64,000 nt of DNA from Pseudodesulfovibrio tunisiensis (GCF_022809775.1 NZ_CP094380.1:2455501-2519500), one strand, 5' to 3'. Positions 1 through 10,895 are shown, counted from the first letter of the stretch. The notes: generated by a model not told the origin, from the sequence alone. A program made the numbers and translations.

Positions 1-766
1 TGGTGGCGTTGTCCATGGCGGCCATGCGCGCAGCATGCTCGGAAGCGGAAGTGTCGAGCAGGCCGCGATACACCTGAACCTTGATGAACCGAGGCAGAAG
101 CTCGGCCAGCAGGCCTTCGACGGAAGGTTCGTATATGTAGTCGCCGGAAGCGCCTTCGGATTCCTCGCCCGCTTCAGCCTCGTGCGAGGTGATGGGCAGG
201 ACATCGAGCGTGACCGGGATCTGTTTTGCCATGCCGTGGAACTCGCCGTAAATGACGCTGACCTCATCAAGCTCGCCAGCCAGATAGGCGGCGATCACTT
301 CGTTGCCCACGCTCGCGGCGAGGGAAAAATCGAAGTGGGTCATGGCGTCGCGCTCCTGACGAACGACTTCATAGTCGGTCTTGCGGAACGCATCTGCGAC
401 CTTCTTGCCGATGCAGTAGACCTTGACGGTCTTGCCCTCGGCGGTCTTTTCGGCAGCCAGTTTCATGGCCATGGTGATGATGTTCGAATTGAACGCGCCG
501 CAAAGGCCGCGATCCGAAGTCGTGACCACAATGCCCGTGGTCTTGACCTCTTCGCGCCTTTCCAGCAGCGGGTGCACCGATTCGTCAGCACCGGCCGCCA
601 AATCCCCAAGCATCTCGTAGAACTTGTCAGCATACGGACGGAACCGCTCGATGCGGCTCTGCGCGTTTCTGAGCTTCGCCGAGGCCACCATATTCATGGC
701 CTTGGTGATCTGCTTGGTTTTTTTGACGCCAGTGATCTGATTCTGGACGTCTCGTAACGAAGCCAT
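1..766 (-). CDS. atpG: ATP synthase F1 gamma subunit (3' end cut by window edge)
   Basis: Gamma forms the central rotor shaft of F1Fo ATP synthase, coupling proton flow through Fo to catalysis in the alpha3beta3 head at the cytoplasmic membrane face. The N-terminus MASLRDVQNQITGVKK and the following ITKAMNMVASAKL helix are the family signature. The conserved SDRGLCGAFN motif lies near residue 90. The ATG at 766 is 16 bp downstream of the atpA stop, so the gene is in the atp operon. About 255 codons are present and the C-terminal helix is missing because the frame runs off the left edge. atpD and atpC would be expected next, outside the window. Confidence 0.96.
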   Translation of the reverse strand, partial: MASLRDVQNQITGVKKTKQITKAMNMVASAKLRNAQSRIERFRPYADKFYEMLGDLAAGADESVHPLLERREEVKTTGIVVTTSDRGLCGAFNSNIITMAMKLAAEKTAEGKTVKVYCIGKKVADAFRKTDYEVVRQERDAMTHFDFSLAASVGNEVIAAYLAGELDEVSVIYGEFHGMAKQIPVTLDVLPITSHEAEAGEESEGASGDYIYEPSVEGLLAELLPRFIKVQVYRGLLDTSASEHAARMAAMDNAT

Positions 767-782
767 CAATTACCCCTTTGAC

Positions 783-2291
783 TTAGGCGGAAAAGCCCTT
801 CTTGAACTCCTCAATGGCAGCCTTGAGCTTGCCTTCCACGACATCGTCGATCTTTTCCTTCTCGGCGATTTCGCTCAGCACGTCAGCCTTGGCGCTGCGC
901 ATGAACTCGAGGAACTCGGCTTCGAACTTCTGCACGGACTCCACTTCCACGTCATCCAGAAGGCCGCGGGTTCCGGCGTACAGGATGGAAACCTGCTCCT
1001 GAACGGAGAGGGGCTGGTACTGGGGCTGCTTGAGCAGCTCGACCATGCGGGCGCCACGATTCAGCTTCTGCTGGGTGCCCTTGTCCAGATCGGAACCGAA
1101 CTGCGCAAAGGCGGCCAGCTCGCGGTACTGGGCGAGGTCGAGACGAAGAGTACCGGCAACCTGCTTCATGGCCTTGATCTGCGCGGAGCCGCCGACTCGG
1201 GAAACCGAGAGACCGACGTTGATGGCCGGACGGACACCAGCGTTGAACAGGTTGGGCTCCAGGTAGATCTGACCATCGGTAATGGAGATGACGTTGGTCG
1301 GGATGTACGCGGACACGTCGCCTGCCTGAGTCTCGATGACGGGCAGGGCGGTCAGGGAACCGGCGCCCAGGCTGTCGTTCACCTTGCAGGCACGTTCCAG
1401 CAGTCTGGAGTGCAGGTAGAAGACGTCGCCGGGGAAAGCTTCACGTCCCGGGGGACGGCGGAGCAGCAGGGACATCTGGCGGTAGGCCGTGGCCTGCTTG
1501 GAAAGATCGTCGTAAACGATCAGCGCGTGCTTGCCGTTGTCACGGTAGAATTCCGCCATGGTGGCACCGGTGTACGCAGCAATGAACTGCAGCGGCGCGG
1601 GGTCGGAAGCGGTAGCGGAAACAATGGTGGTGTATTCCATGGCGCCGTACTTGCGAAGCACGTCGGCAACCAGGGCGACGGACGCCTTCTTCTGGCCGAT
1701 GGCCACGTAGAAGCAGTGCACGTCGGTGTTCTTCTGAGCCAGGATGGCGTCGATGCCGACAGCGGTCTTGCCGACCTGACGGTCACCGATGACGAGTTCG
1801 CGCTGGCCGCGGCCGACCGGAGTCATGGCGTCAATGGCCTTGAGACCGGTGTAGCAGGGCTCGTGAACCGACTTGCGGGCGATGATGCCGGGAGCCTTGA
1901 GCTCAACCGGGCGGATTTCGTTGGACTCGATGGGTCCGAGACCGTCAATGGGTTCGCCCAGGGGGTTCACGACGCGGCCCATGACACCGTCGCCGACCGG
2001 CACGGAGTAGATCATGCCGGTACGCTTGACCGGGTCGCCTTCCTTGATGCCGGTGTCATCGCCGAGCAGGGCGACACCAACGTTGTCCTCTTCCAGGTTC
2101 AGCACCATGCCCTTGAGACCGCCGGGGAATTCCAGCAGCTCCATGGCCATGGCGTTTTCGCAGCCGTGAACGCGGGCAATACCGTCACCGACATAGAGCA
2201 CGGTGCCGGTTTCGCTCATCTCGACGCGAGATTCATAATTCTGAATCTGGTCCTGAATGATTTTGCTGATTTCTTCCGCTTTAATCTGCAT
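783..2291 (-). CDS. atpA: ATP synthase F1 alpha subunit
   Basis: Non-catalytic nucleotide-binding subunit of the alpha3beta3 head. The 502-residue product has the normal family length. The Walker A motif GDRQVGKT is at about residues 169-176, and SVSRVGG near residue 370 carries the arginine-finger region that reaches into the neighbouring beta catalytic site. I chose the ATG at 2291 ([10 protein letters not shown]), which has an AGGGGTGAG ribosome-binding sequence at good distance. A GTG four codons upstream is open but badly placed. It starts 4 bp after the atpH stop, so translation is probably coupled. Confidence 0.97.
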   Translation of the reverse strand: MQIKAEEISKIIQDQIQNYESRVEMSETGTVLYVGDGIARVHGCENAMAMELLEFPGGLKGMVLNLEEDNVGVALLGDDTGIKEGDPVKRTGMIYSVPVGDGVMGRVVNPLGEPIDGLGPIESNEIRPVELKAPGIIARKSVHEPCYTGLKAIDAMTPVGRGQRELVIGDRQVGKTAVGIDAILAQKNTDVHCFYVAIGQKKASVALVADVLRKYGAMEYTTIVSATASDPAPLQFIAAYTGATMAEFYRDNGKHALIVYDDLSKQATAYRQMSLLLRRPPGREAFPGDVFYLHSRLLERACKVNDSLGAGSLTALPVIETQAGDVSAYIPTNVISITDGQIYLEPNLFNAGVRPAINVGLSVSRVGGSAQIKAMKQVAGTLRLDLAQYRELAAFAQFGSDLDKGTQQKLNRGARMVELLKQPQYQPLSVQEQVSILYAGTRGLLDDVEVESVQKFEAEFLEFMRSAKADVLSEIAEKEKIDDVVEGKLKAAIEEFKKGFSA

Positions 2292-2295
2292 GGCC

Positions 2296-2847
2296 CTACT
2301 CACCCCTTTTAATATTTTCCTTCAAATTCTGCAGTTGAGCCCTCAGGCTGGCGTCCAGAACCTTGTCCCCGATCTTGAGAACAACGCCGCCGAGGATGTC
2401 CTTGTCCACGGCAAAGGCCAGTTCCAGTTTCTTGCCTGCCTTCTCTTCCAGACGCCCCTTGAGCTCGGTCTTGCGCTCCTCGCTCAGCTCCTTGACGGTC
2501 ACGAGCTCGCCCGTGACGATGCCCTGTGCGACATCAAGCATATCCTTGTAGTCGGAGGCGATGGCGGGAATCTGCTCCAGACGGCCCTTTTCGGCCAGCA
2601 GGTCGCAGAAGTTCCGGACCATCTGATCCATCGACATCTTTTCGATAATGCGAGTCAACACGGATTTCTTCTCTTCCGTGTTGAAGGTGGGGTCGCGGAA
2701 AAAGCCCAAAGCCTCGGGAGACTGTTCTAGGGCCCCGGCCAGTTCCATGAGCTGGTCGCCGTACGCCTTGAGGTCAGCCTCGCCCTTGGCGGTGCCTATG
2801 GCGAACAGGGCTTTGGCGTAGCGGCGCGATACTACGTTACCGGTCAA
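2296..2847 (-). CDS. atpH: ATP synthase F1 delta subunit
   Basis: Delta links the peripheral b/b' stalk to the top of the F1 head. The 183-residue product has the family's N-terminal RRYAKALF motif and the C-terminal block with [17 protein letters not shown]. It starts at a TTG whose last bases overlap the atpF stop (four-base overlap), preceded by AAAGGTGG. The overlap and the non-ATG start suggest translational coupling to atpF. Identification is secure from motif, length and position between atpF and atpA. Confidence 0.94.
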   Translation of the reverse strand: MTGNVVSRRYAKALFAIGTAKGEADLKAYGDQLMELAGALEQSPEALGFFRDPTFNTEEKKSVLTRIIEKMSMDQMVRNFCDLLAEKGRLEQIPAIASDYKDMLDVAQGIVTGELVTVKELSEERKTELKGRLEEKAGKKLELAFAVDKDILGGVVLKIGDKVLDASLRAQLQNLKENIKRGE

Positions 2848-3419
2848 TTGAGCACCACCTTTGTTAAATAGTCATCCACGAGCTTGTCGTGGTCCTTGTC
2901 GCTCAACTTCTCCTGCACGATTCTTTCCGCGGCCTCGATCACCATGTCGGCCATTTCCGCACGGATGGCGTCAATGGCGGCAGTGGCCTCGTTGGCAGCA
3001 GTGCGCTTGGCCTGTTCGGCCAGAGCTGCGGCGTCCTTTTCCGCCTTGGCGATGATGGCCTCTTTCATGGCCTCACCCTGTGCCTTGGCTTCACTCAGAA
3101 TCGCCTGCTTCTCCTGTTCCATGTTGGCGATGCCGGATTCCACTTCCTTGAGCTTCTTCTCGGCTTCGGCCTGACGGTTCTGGAGATCGTCCAGGTCCTG
3201 TTTGATCTGGTCGCGACGACCGACAAAGAACTCCTTGATCTTCGAACCCGCAAACTTCCAGAGAATACCCAGGAAGATGAGCAGGTTGATCATACGCAAT
3301 GCGTAATCCTTCACCTTGGCGGCGGTGAAGAGTTCTCCGTGCCCGTCACTGGCGGCGGCCATGGTGGCGAAAAGAGCCACTGTGGCGAGGGCCGCTAAAA
3401 TCACATACACCCGTTTCAA
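2844..3419 (-). CDS. atpF: ATP synthase Fo b subunit
   Basis: Peripheral-stalk subunit: one N-terminal membrane anchor followed by a long charged helix (about residues 60-160, rich in Lys, Glu, Ala) that dimerises with b'. The 191-residue product also has a hydrophobic leader (about residues 4-23) before a second hydrophobic stretch at about residues 42-60. This looks like a cleavable signal or an extra anchor, an extension I recall in other deltaproteobacterial b subunits. The start is TTG, supported by AAGGAGGG eight bases upstream. It lies 24 bp downstream of b'. Confidence 0.93.
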   Translation of the reverse strand: MKRVYVILAALATVALFATMAAASDGHGELFTAAKVKDYALRMINLLIFLGILWKFAGSKIKEFFVGRRDQIKQDLDDLQNRQAEAEKKLKEVESGIANMEQEKQAILSEAKAQGEAMKEAIIAKAEKDAAALAEQAKRTAANEATAAIDAIRAEMADMVIEAAERIVQEKLSDKDHDKLVDDYLTKVVLN

Positions 3420-3443
3420 GATGAAACCCTCCTTACACCTCGA

Positions 3444-3866
3444 CTACGCCTGACCCAGGACCTTGTCCGTGGCTTGAGCAGCGTATTTTTCCACGTCCTT
3501 GGACAGCAGGTCCTTGGCGGCCTTGACCTGGGACTCGATCTCGGCCCGGGCGGCCTTGATGGTGTCGGCAGCCTCGGCACCAGCAACGGACATCATCTTC
3601 TGCTCTTCAGCGGAAGCCTGGTCCTTGATCTGGTTGCGGATCTCGGTCCCCTGCTTGCGAGCCTCGGCGATCTGCGCCTCGTAATCCTCAAGCTTGGTCC
3701 CGGCTTTGGCGTTGAAGTCCTCGATCTTGTCCATCTGATCGGCCATCAGCCCTTTCCGCTTCTTGATTATCTCGCGAATGGGTTTGATGAGCAGAACATT
3801 CAGCACGAAGACCGTGATGAGGAAGTTCGCCCCTTGGATGAAAATGGTTTTGTCAGGTATAACCAT
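3444..3866 (-). CDS. atpF': ATP synthase Fo b' subunit
   Basis: Second, diverged peripheral-stalk subunit of 140 residues. It has one membrane helix (about residues 10-30) followed by a charged amphipathic helix with the KPIREIIKKRK junction typical of b-type subunits. Separate b and b' genes are known from cyanobacteria, alphaproteobacteria and Desulfovibrio-like organisms, and imply a heterodimeric stalk. It is the first gene of the atp transcript, about 48 bp downstream of the predicted promoter's -10 box. Genes for a and c are absent, so Fo is split from this cluster. Confidence 0.9.
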   Translation of the reverse strand: MVIPDKTIFIQGANFLITVFVLNVLLIKPIREIIKKRKGLMADQMDKIEDFNAKAGTKLEDYEAQIAEARKQGTEIRNQIKDQASAEEQKMMSVAGAEAADTIKAARAEIESQVKAAKDLLSKDVEKYAAQATDKVLGQA

Positions 3867-3913
3867 ACCTAGTGCCCCCCGAGAGGTTGTGAATTTTAGC
3901 GCAAAGTCACTGG

Positions 3914-3942
3914 CGTTTACCCAATTTCGGGGATTGTGTCAA
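3914..3942 (-). promoter_or_regulatory. Predicted sigma70 promoter of the atp operon
   Basis: Read on the minus strand, TTGACA (3937-3942) and TAAACG (3914-3919) are separated by 17 bp, placing initiation about 40 bp upstream of b'. The -35 box lies in one arm of an inverted repeat (GTGTCAAA.CC / GG.TTTTGACAC, 3936-3964) that could also end the upstream bactofilin transcript. Inference from sequence only. Confidence 0.5.
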
Positions 3943-3990
3943 AGCCTTTTTGGGTTTTGACACGGTCTCGAGCAACGCTGAAGACCTTGC

Positions 3991-4365
3991 TTACAGACTC
4001 GTGGAATCCTCTTCGGAAACCTTGGCTGGAGCGGATTCCGGGCTGCCCATGCTGAGCTGCCCTTCAAGGATCGCTCCCTCCTCCACTACCAGGATCGGTG
4101 TCCTGATATCCCCCTGCAAATTGGCCGTTTTGTGGAGCACGACCCGCTCCTTTGCCTCCACCTCGCCGCGCAGGCTCCCGGAGAGGACCAGCTGGCCGAC
4201 CCTGACCTGTCCCTCGACAACAGCTTCCTGGCCGACGACAAGCGTTCCGTCCGAGACAACTTCGCCCTGGAAATTGCCATCAATGCGCACTGCGCCCTGA
4301 AAGTGCAATTTTCCCTGGTAGTTGGTTCCCGCACCCAAAAACGCGTTGATTTCGTCTCTCGCCAT
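3991..4365 (-). CDS. Bactofilin (polymer-forming cytoskeletal protein)
   Basis: Bactofilins self-assemble into filaments through a right-handed beta-helix and act in cell shape and envelope organisation. The 124-residue product is a series of short hydrophobic beta repeats (GKLHFQGAVRIDGNFQGEV, then repeating x-V-x-GxVxG patterns) with a disordered Ser/Glu/Pro-rich tail, the family layout. I chose the ATG at 4365 (MARDEINAF) because GGAGGA lies about ten bases upstream. An upstream in-frame ATG at 4410 has no such site. It ends the mreB-to-rodA gene run, which fits a morphogenetic role. Confidence 0.85.
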   Translation of the reverse strand: MARDEINAFLGAGTNYQGKLHFQGAVRIDGNFQGEVVSDGTLVVGQEAVVEGQVRVGQLVLSGSLRGEVEAKERVVLHKTANLQGDIRTPILVVEEGAILEGQLSMGSPESAPAKVSEEDSTSL

Positions 4366-4413
4366 AAAAGATGTTCCTCCGATCGAGTTCAGGCCGAGGG
4401 GGTCCTGCACTGT

Positions 4414-5520
4414 CTACTTGAAGAGGAATCTTCGCATGGACACGTTCAGGACCAGCCCGACAAGGCAAAAATTAACCAGGGTCGCGCTCCCTCCGTAACT
4501 GATGAACGGCAGGGGTATGCCGACCACAGGCATAAGCCCGAGAACCATACCCATGTTTATGAGGATTTGCCAGAAAAAATAAAAGAACACTCCAGCGGCA
4601 AGATAGCTGCCGAAAAGCCCTCTGGCATCGCGCGCGATCACGACCATTTGGTAAAGAAAAAAGCAGAATAGCGCGAGCAGGATCATGGTTCCGACAAAGC
4701 CCCATTCCTCGCCGAAAACCGCCACGGCAAAGTCGGTGTGCTTCTCCGGCAGAAACCGGAGCTGGGACTGGGTTCCCTCCAGAAATCCCTTTCCCCAGAA
4801 CCGGCCGGAACCGATGGCGATCTCCGACTGGATGATGTGGTAGCCCGAGCCGAGGGGGTCCTTGGTCGGGTCCAGAAAGGTCAGGATGCGCTGCTTCTGG
4901 TAGTCGTGCAGGAAGAACCAGCCGAGCGGAAGCAGGCAGGGGATGGTAACCAGCGCGGTCTTGAAAACCCGGGAAGTCACGCCCCGGAACAGGATCATGC
5001 CGCCGAGCAGCATGAGAATGGACAGGCCGGACCCCAGATCAGGCTGCCTGATGACCAGCCCGGCAGGGATGAGCCCAACGCCCAGAACATACCCGAGCCG
5101 GAGAAAGTCCAATTTTTCACGTTCTCGGGAAAGTATGCGCGCACCAACGACCAGCACGGAAATCTTGGCCAGTTCGCTGGGCTGGAAATTCATGAATCCG
5201 AGGTCGAGCCAGCGGCGTGCTCCGTAGATGGTCTTGCCCGCAAAGAAAATGGACACGAGCAGGGCCACGGTAATCCAGAACAGGGGCCACGCAATGGTCT
5301 TGAGATGGCGGTAGTCGATGACCATGAAGGTCACCATGCCGAGCATGCCGAGCAGCCCCCAGAGAAGCTGCTTGCGATAGTACGGGGCCACGCTCATGCC
5401 GTCCTCGAGCCGAAACCCGCTGGCGGAGTAGAGGTTGAGCACCCCGCACAGGAAAAGCACCACGGCCAGACCGAGCAGAGCCCAGTTGATATGCAGCAGA
5501 AGCCGCCTGTCAAATGCCAT
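4414..5520 (-). CDS. rodA: Rod-shape peptidoglycan glycosyltransferase RodA
   Basis: SEDS-family integral membrane glycan polymerase that extends lateral-wall peptidoglycan with its cognate PBP2. The 368-residue product has about ten membrane segments. It carries the SEDS landmarks NFQPSELAKI (about residues 115-125), a periplasmic loop with FLPEKHTDFAVAV and the C-terminal GIPLPFISYGGSA motif. The ATG at 5520 (MAFDRR) overlaps the end of mrdA by 11 bp. Longer in-frame extensions would lie inside mrdA and are rejected. Confidence 0.96.
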   Translation of the reverse strand: MAFDRRLLLHINWALLGLAVVLFLCGVLNLYSASGFRLEDGMSVAPYYRKQLLWGLLGMLGMVTFMVIDYRHLKTIAWPLFWITVALLVSIFFAGKTIYGARRWLDLGFMNFQPSELAKISVLVVGARILSREREKLDFLRLGYVLGVGLIPAGLVIRQPDLGSGLSILMLLGGMILFRGVTSRVFKTALVTIPCLLPLGWFFLHDYQKQRILTFLDPTKDPLGSGYHIIQSEIAIGSGRFWGKGFLEGTQSQLRFLPEKHTDFAVAVFGEEWGFVGTMILLALFCFFLYQMVVIARDARGLFGSYLAAGVFFYFFWQILINMGMVLGLMPVVGIPLPFISYGGSATLVNFCLVGLVLNVSMRRFLFK

Positions 5521-7387
5521 TGGAATCCCCCTTGGGAAGGGTGCCGTCCGCCTTTTGCGCGGCAAGAGCGCGGTCGATGAGGTGCTGGGGCTTTTTGCGC
5601 ACCTTGCCCGTGAAAAGATAATCGATGGCGGCCTTGACCACGGGCCCGGCTCCGGACCCGCCATGCAGGCCGTGCTCCACCATGGCCACAATGGCAAACC
5701 GCCTGCCATCCTTTTCCGCAGTTGCCGCCATCCAGGCGTGGTCGCGGTACTTGTACGGAATATCCTCGTCCTTCATGGCCTTGAGTTCGTCCGTGAGCCG
5801 CACCACCTGTGCCGTACCGGTCTTGCCGCCCACGATCACGCCCCTGGTACGCAGTCTGCGGGCTGTTCCGCGCGCATTGCGCACGGTTTCGATCAAGGTC
5901 TTCCTGAGCAGGCCGACCTGCTCCCCGTCCAGAGGCAGCCGGGCCTGCACCACCGGACTCTCGTCCTTGACCAGCACGGGCTTCATGAGCTTGCCTCCGT
6001 TGATCATGGCCGCGTAGAACCGGGCCATCTGCAACGGCGTGACCAGCGTATACCCCTGACCGATGGCCATGTTGTAGTTGTCGCCCCCCTGCCACGGCTC
6101 GCCGAACCGGCGGCGCTTCCACTGGCGCGTGGGCATGATCCCGGCCTTTTCATGGGGCAGGTTGATGCCCGTGGGCCTGCCGAATCCGGCAGCGGCCCCG
6201 AACTCGCTCATGCGGTCCACGCCCAGCTTCTTGCCGAGCTTGTAGAAATACACGTCGCAGGACTCCACCAGCGCGCGCTCCAGATCAACGCGACCGTGCC
6301 CCCATTTCTTCCAGCAGCGGAAGACATGGCGGCCCAGCGTGGTCGATCCCGAGCAGTACACGGTCTCCCGGGGGTCCATGGCCCCATACTGCAAACCGGC
6401 TCCGGCCACCACGTGCTTGAACGTGGACCCGGGCGGGTATGCGGACTGGATGGGCCGGTTCTGCATGGGATGCATGGGATCGTCCCGCAGCTTTCGCCAC
6501 TGCTCCGGAGTCAGACCGGAGCTGAAATCATTGGAATCGTAGGACGGCGAACTTGCCAGAGCCCAGAGCTGCCCGGTATCCGCATCCATGACCACCACGG
6601 CTCCGGCCTCGTACCTGAGCCAGTCCATGACCAGCTTCTGCAGACCGAGATCAATGGCCAGGGAAACTTCATGCCCGGCGCGGGGGTGCTTGAGAATCCG
6701 ATCCTCCAGCCGCCTGCCGTTCACGTCCACCTCGAACTGGCGCAGTCCCTTGATGCCGCGAAGCTGGTCCTCAAGCATGAGTTCCAGCCCGAGCTTGCCC
6801 ACATAGTCGCCCAGAGCAAGTTCCTGATCCCTGGCCATTTCCTCTTCATTGGCTTCGGCCACGTAACCGAGAATATGGGCCAGCAGCTTGCCGTACATGT
6901 ACTTGCGGCGGGGCCGGACCTGCACTTCCAGCCCGGGCCAGCGCAGCTTGTTGATCTCGATCAGGGCAAGCTGTTCAAAGGTGAGGTCCGGAATCAGGAT
7001 GAGCGGTTCGAACGGCTTCACGCGCCTGCGCCGCTTGCGGTACAGGTCGCGCAATTCCTCGAAATCCGCCCCGGTCCAAGTGGAAACCTGTTGCAGGGTG
7101 GCGTCGATGTCCTTGCAGTCCTCGCGGACCAGCCCCAGGGCATAGGCGGGTTCGTTCACGGCCAGCAGGTCGCCGGACCGGTCGCGGATCACGCCGCGGG
7201 GCGCGAAAATGAATTCCTTGCGGAGCTGGTTGTCCCGGGCCTTGCGCGCATACTCGTCCCCCTTGTGGATCTGGAGATACCAGAGCCGCATGGCAAACAG
7301 ACAGAACAGCACGAGTATCAGGGTCTGGAGAAGAACCAGCCCGGATTTCGGCGGATGCTTGTCATCGGTGTCATAAAGGTGCGACAT
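5510..7387 (-). CDS. mrdA: Penicillin-binding protein 2 (elongation transpeptidase)
   Basis: Class B PBP crosslinking peptidoglycan in the Rod complex. The 625-residue product has one N-terminal membrane anchor (about residues 16-36), a dimerisation/pedestal domain, and a transpeptidase domain with the catalytic STFK at 321-324, SCD at 376-378 in place of SxN, and KTGTA at 522-526. All active-site motifs are intact. It overlaps both neighbours (mreD by 17 bp, rodA by 11 bp), indicating coupled translation. Confidence 0.96.
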   Translation of the reverse strand: MSHLYDTDDKHPPKSGLVLLQTLILVLFCLFAMRLWYLQIHKGDEYARKARDNQLRKEFIFAPRGVIRDRSGDLLAVNEPAYALGLVREDCKDIDATLQQVSTWTGADFEELRDLYRKRRRRVKPFEPLILIPDLTFEQLALIEINKLRWPGLEVQVRPRRKYMYGKLLAHILGYVAEANEEEMARDQELALGDYVGKLGLELMLEDQLRGIKGLRQFEVDVNGRRLEDRILKHPRAGHEVSLAIDLGLQKLVMDWLRYEAGAVVVMDADTGQLWALASSPSYDSNDFSSGLTPEQWRKLRDDPMHPMQNRPIQSAYPPGSTFKHVVAGAGLQYGAMDPRETVYCSGSTTLGRHVFRCWKKWGHGRVDLERALVESCDVYFYKLGKKLGVDRMSEFGAAAGFGRPTGINLPHEKAGIMPTRQWKRRRFGEPWQGGDNYNMAIGQGYTLVTPLQMARFYAAMINGGKLMKPVLVKDESPVVQARLPLDGEQVGLLRKTLIETVRNARGTARRLRTRGVIVGGKTGTAQVVRLTDELKAMKDEDIPYKYRDHAWMAATAEKDGRRFAIVAMVEHGLHGGSGAGPVVKAAIDYLFTGKVRKKPQHLIDRALAAQKADGTLPKGDSNGI

Positions 7388-7859
7388 CCTGCCTCAACCC
7401 CCGGGGAAACAGCTTGTCCGCAAAGACCCATGCAATGGGAAAAACCACGGCCTGAAGCACGCCTTCCAGCACGGCCTCGCGCATGGGAAACGCAATGCCG
7501 CCCAGCATGCAGACAAACCATGTCAGGGCCGGATGCAGCACCCCCAGCCCCAGACCTATCACGCACATGAAAAGAATGCTGCGGGCCTCGAACAGCCAGC
7601 GTCCGGCAATGAAGAACGCGGCCAGCATGGAATACCATGCCACGCCGTAGCCGAACGGCAGGTTGCCCATGCCCTCGAGCACGAGAATCCAGACGAACCC
7701 GAGCCAGAAAGTACGGAAGCCTCCCTGTTCCTGCATGCTCAGGACAATACCGGGCGCAAACACGTCGATGCCGGGAACGGTCTTGTGCACCCATACCCCG
7801 GCAATCGTGTACCCCGCCCACCACAGGACGGCCTGAAGACTATTCCCCCTGCGCCGCAT
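7371..7859 (-). CDS. mreD: Rod shape-determining protein MreD
   Basis: Small membrane protein of the elongasome, bridging MreC with the RodA/PBP2 enzymes. The 162-residue product is almost wholly hydrophobic, with about five membrane segments. Sequence identity within this family is low, so the call leans on hydropathy, length and the diagnostic mreC-mreD-mrdA order. The ATG at 7859 (MRRRGNS) gives a positively charged start, and it overlaps mreC by 20 bp and mrdA by 17 bp. Confidence 0.88.
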   Translation of the reverse strand: MRRRGNSLQAVLWWAGYTIAGVWVHKTVPGIDVFAPGIVLSMQEQGGFRTFWLGFVWILVLEGMGNLPFGYGVAWYSMLAAFFIAGRWLFEARSILFMCVIGLGLGVLHPALTWFVCMLGGIAFPMREAVLEGVLQAVVFPIAWVFADKLFPRGLRQDVAPL

Positions 7860-8688
7860 CGTGATCCTCCCTGACAGAACGCGAAAGGAGCAGCACCTCC
7901 TCCAGTCCGGCCACGTCCACAAGGGGCTCGGCCTGCACGGAGAGGAAAAGGGATATGTCGGACCGCTGCACCTTGGCGACGCGCGCCACGGGCAGTCCCT
8001 TGGGAAACACCCCGGACAGACCCGAGGACACCAGCAGCTCGCCCGGTTCGATCTCGGCGTTCAGGTTGACGTAGCGAACGAGCAGAGGCTTGCCATAGCC
8101 CTGCCCCACGGCAATGCCGGGCGAACGGTTTGTCTCGCCCACCACGGCCACGGAGCTGTTCGGGTCCGTGATCAGCAGCATCTGGGAATTGTCGGCACCG
8201 GTTCGCAGAATGCGTCCGGCAAGGCCGTCCAGCGAGGCCACGGGCATGTCGTTCTCCACGCCGGAAAACGCTCCCTTGTCCACGCTGACCGTGGCGAGTA
8301 CGCCTGCCGGGCCCATGCGATGGGCCACAACGCGCGCGCCGCTCGCCTCCCAGCCTTCGGGAGGCCGAAAGCCGAGCAGCCGTTCCAGCCGTTCCGCGGA
8401 GCGCGCCTGAGATCCCAGCAGCATGTTGCTCTGCTGGAGCTCGGCGAGGCGCTCGCGCAATTCGTCGTTTTCCTGCTTGAGGCCGACCAGATAGACGTAG
8501 CGCTCCCAGAACCCGACCACCTTGCTCGCGACCCATTGCCCGGGCCGGATGATCCAGCCCGAGACATCGAGTCCGGTATAGCTCGAAACAGCGTCCAGGT
8601 GCCCTGTACGCAGGTTCCACGTGTACAGACTCAGGTACACGAAGAGACCCGCCACGATCACGGCGGCGATCTTCCTGGGCTTTTTCAC
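7840..8688 (-). CDS. mreC: Rod shape-determining protein MreC
   Basis: Periplasmic scaffold that activates PBP2/RodA. The 282-residue product has one N-terminal membrane helix (about residues 7-25), a coiled-coil segment with ENDELRERLAELQ (about residues 73-90), and the beta-rich MreC core with LITDPNSSVAVV near residues 173-184 and VSSGLSGVFPKGLPVA near 220-235, typical family motifs. Translation begins at GTG (8686-8688). It lies 15 bp from mreB. Confidence 0.94.
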   Translation of the reverse strand: MKKPRKIAAVIVAGLFVYLSLYTWNLRTGHLDAVSSYTGLDVSGWIIRPGQWVASKVVGFWERYVYLVGLKQENDELRERLAELQQSNMLLGSQARSAERLERLLGFRPPEGWEASGARVVAHRMGPAGVLATVSVDKGAFSGVENDMPVASLDGLAGRILRTGADNSQMLLITDPNSSVAVVGETNRSPGIAVGQGYGKPLLVRYVNLNAEIEPGELLVSSGLSGVFPKGLPVARVAKVQRSDISLFLSVQAEPLVDVAGLEEVLLLSRSVREDHDAAQGE

Positions 8689-8703
8689 GCTTTTCCGTTC
8701 CGG

Positions 8704-9747
<1,044 letters not shown>

Positions 9748-9914
9748 TTATCCCCCGATTCCCTTCGGATTTATGTGCGAAACACCCCGCTTTCCAACTT
9801 CGGCGGGATGCGATAGCTTACTGAGGCAATTTGTGCTTCGTACCAAATGTGCCTACGTCTATCAATAGTCGGGGCGCGGGTCGAAGAAGATTTCTCAACT
9901 TTTTCTAAACGCAC

Positions 9915-10895
9915 ATGAACCGCTATTTCGCCCTTTCCGCCCACCTCCGGCAGCAGTTCGGGGAGCGCGTGCAGAAGATTCCGCTGGACGCGGGATTTTC
10001 CTGTCCCAACCGGGACGGGACCATCTCGCGGCACGGATGCGTGTTCTGCAATCCGCGCGGCTCGGGCTCGGGCATGCTGGAACAGGGCATGTCCCTGACC
10101 GACCAGTGGACGCACTGGTCCGCACGCATCGGCAAACGCTACAAGGCGCGCCGCTTCATCGCCTATCTCCAATCCTATTCCAACACCTATGGCCCGGTGG
10201 ACAAGCTCGCCCGCGTGCTGGACGAACTCAAGGGTCTGCCCGGCATCGCGGCCCTGAGCATCGGCACCCGGCCCGACTGTCTGGATGCGGAAAAGCTCGC
10301 GCTGCTCGCGGACCTGCGCGACTCCCTTCATGTTCGGGAAGTCTTTCTGGAGCTCGGTCTGCAATCCGCGTCCGACGCCACACTGGCCTGCATCAACCGG
10401 GGACACACGGCGCAGGATTTCGCCAATGCGGCTCGGGCCGCGGCAGACCGCGGGCTCTCCGTGGTCGCACATCTCATGGCGGGCCTGCCCTCACCCAACG
10501 GCCATGAAAGCGCGAACGAATTTCTCGCATCCGTGGATTTCATCAACGCCCTGCCCGTGCGCGGCGTGAAGTTCCACAACCTGTATGTATGCCGAGGCAC
10601 GCCGCTGGCCCGGATGTGGCGCGAAGGCGAATACACGCCCCTGACGCAGGCCGAATATCTGGACATGCTGGGCCGCGCCCTGATGCGACTCCGGCCCGAA
10701 ACCGTGATACACCGACTCAACGGCAACCCGGCCCCGGGCGAACATCTTGCCCCGGACTGGGCCGGGAACATGCGCGCCCTGCACAATGCGGTGCGCGATC
10801 ATCTGGAACGCAGCGACATCTGGCAGGGCAAGCGCAACGGCGCGGAATCCGGACCATCCCCGCATTTTTCCCCGGACTTCGCCGCCAGCGAGTAA
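9915..10895 (+). CDS. TIGR01212-type radical SAM protein (YhcC/YtqA-like)
   Basis: Radical SAM enzyme of unproven reaction. The 326-residue product has a cysteine cluster CX11CX2C (C30, C42, C45) for the [4Fe-4S]/SAM centre. It is followed by YLQSYSNTY (about residues 84-92), GTRPDCL and the FLELGLQSA block, all features I recall from the YhcC/TIGR01212 family. E. coli YhcC is linked to anaerobic growth, but its substrate is not settled. It is transcribed away from mreB and is 25 bp upstream of the methyltransferase-like gene, so the two may form an operon. Confidence 0.85.
   Translation: MNRYFALSAHLRQQFGERVQKIPLDAGFSCPNRDGTISRHGCVFCNPRGSGSGMLEQGMSLTDQWTHWSARIGKRYKARRFIAYLQSYSNTYGPVDKLARVLDELKGLPGIAALSIGTRPDCLDAEKLALLADLRDSLHVREVFLELGLQSASDATLACINRGHTAQDFANAARAAADRGLSVVAHLMAGLPSPNGHESANEFLASVDFINALPVRGVKFHNLYVCRGTPLARMWREGEYTPLTQAEYLDMLGRALMRLRPETVIHRLNGNPAPGEHLAPDWAGNMRALHNAVRDHLERSDIWQGKRNGAESGPSPHFSPDFAASE

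Noticed and set aside
1410..2312. 300-codon plus-strand frame antisense to atpA
   Set aside because: It is the complement of a strongly conserved ATP synthase gene; no independent support.
9748..9914. Promoter for mreB with TTGATA and TACGAA at 17-bp spacing
   Set aside because: The -10 match is too weak to report as a feature, although a promoter must lie in this gap.
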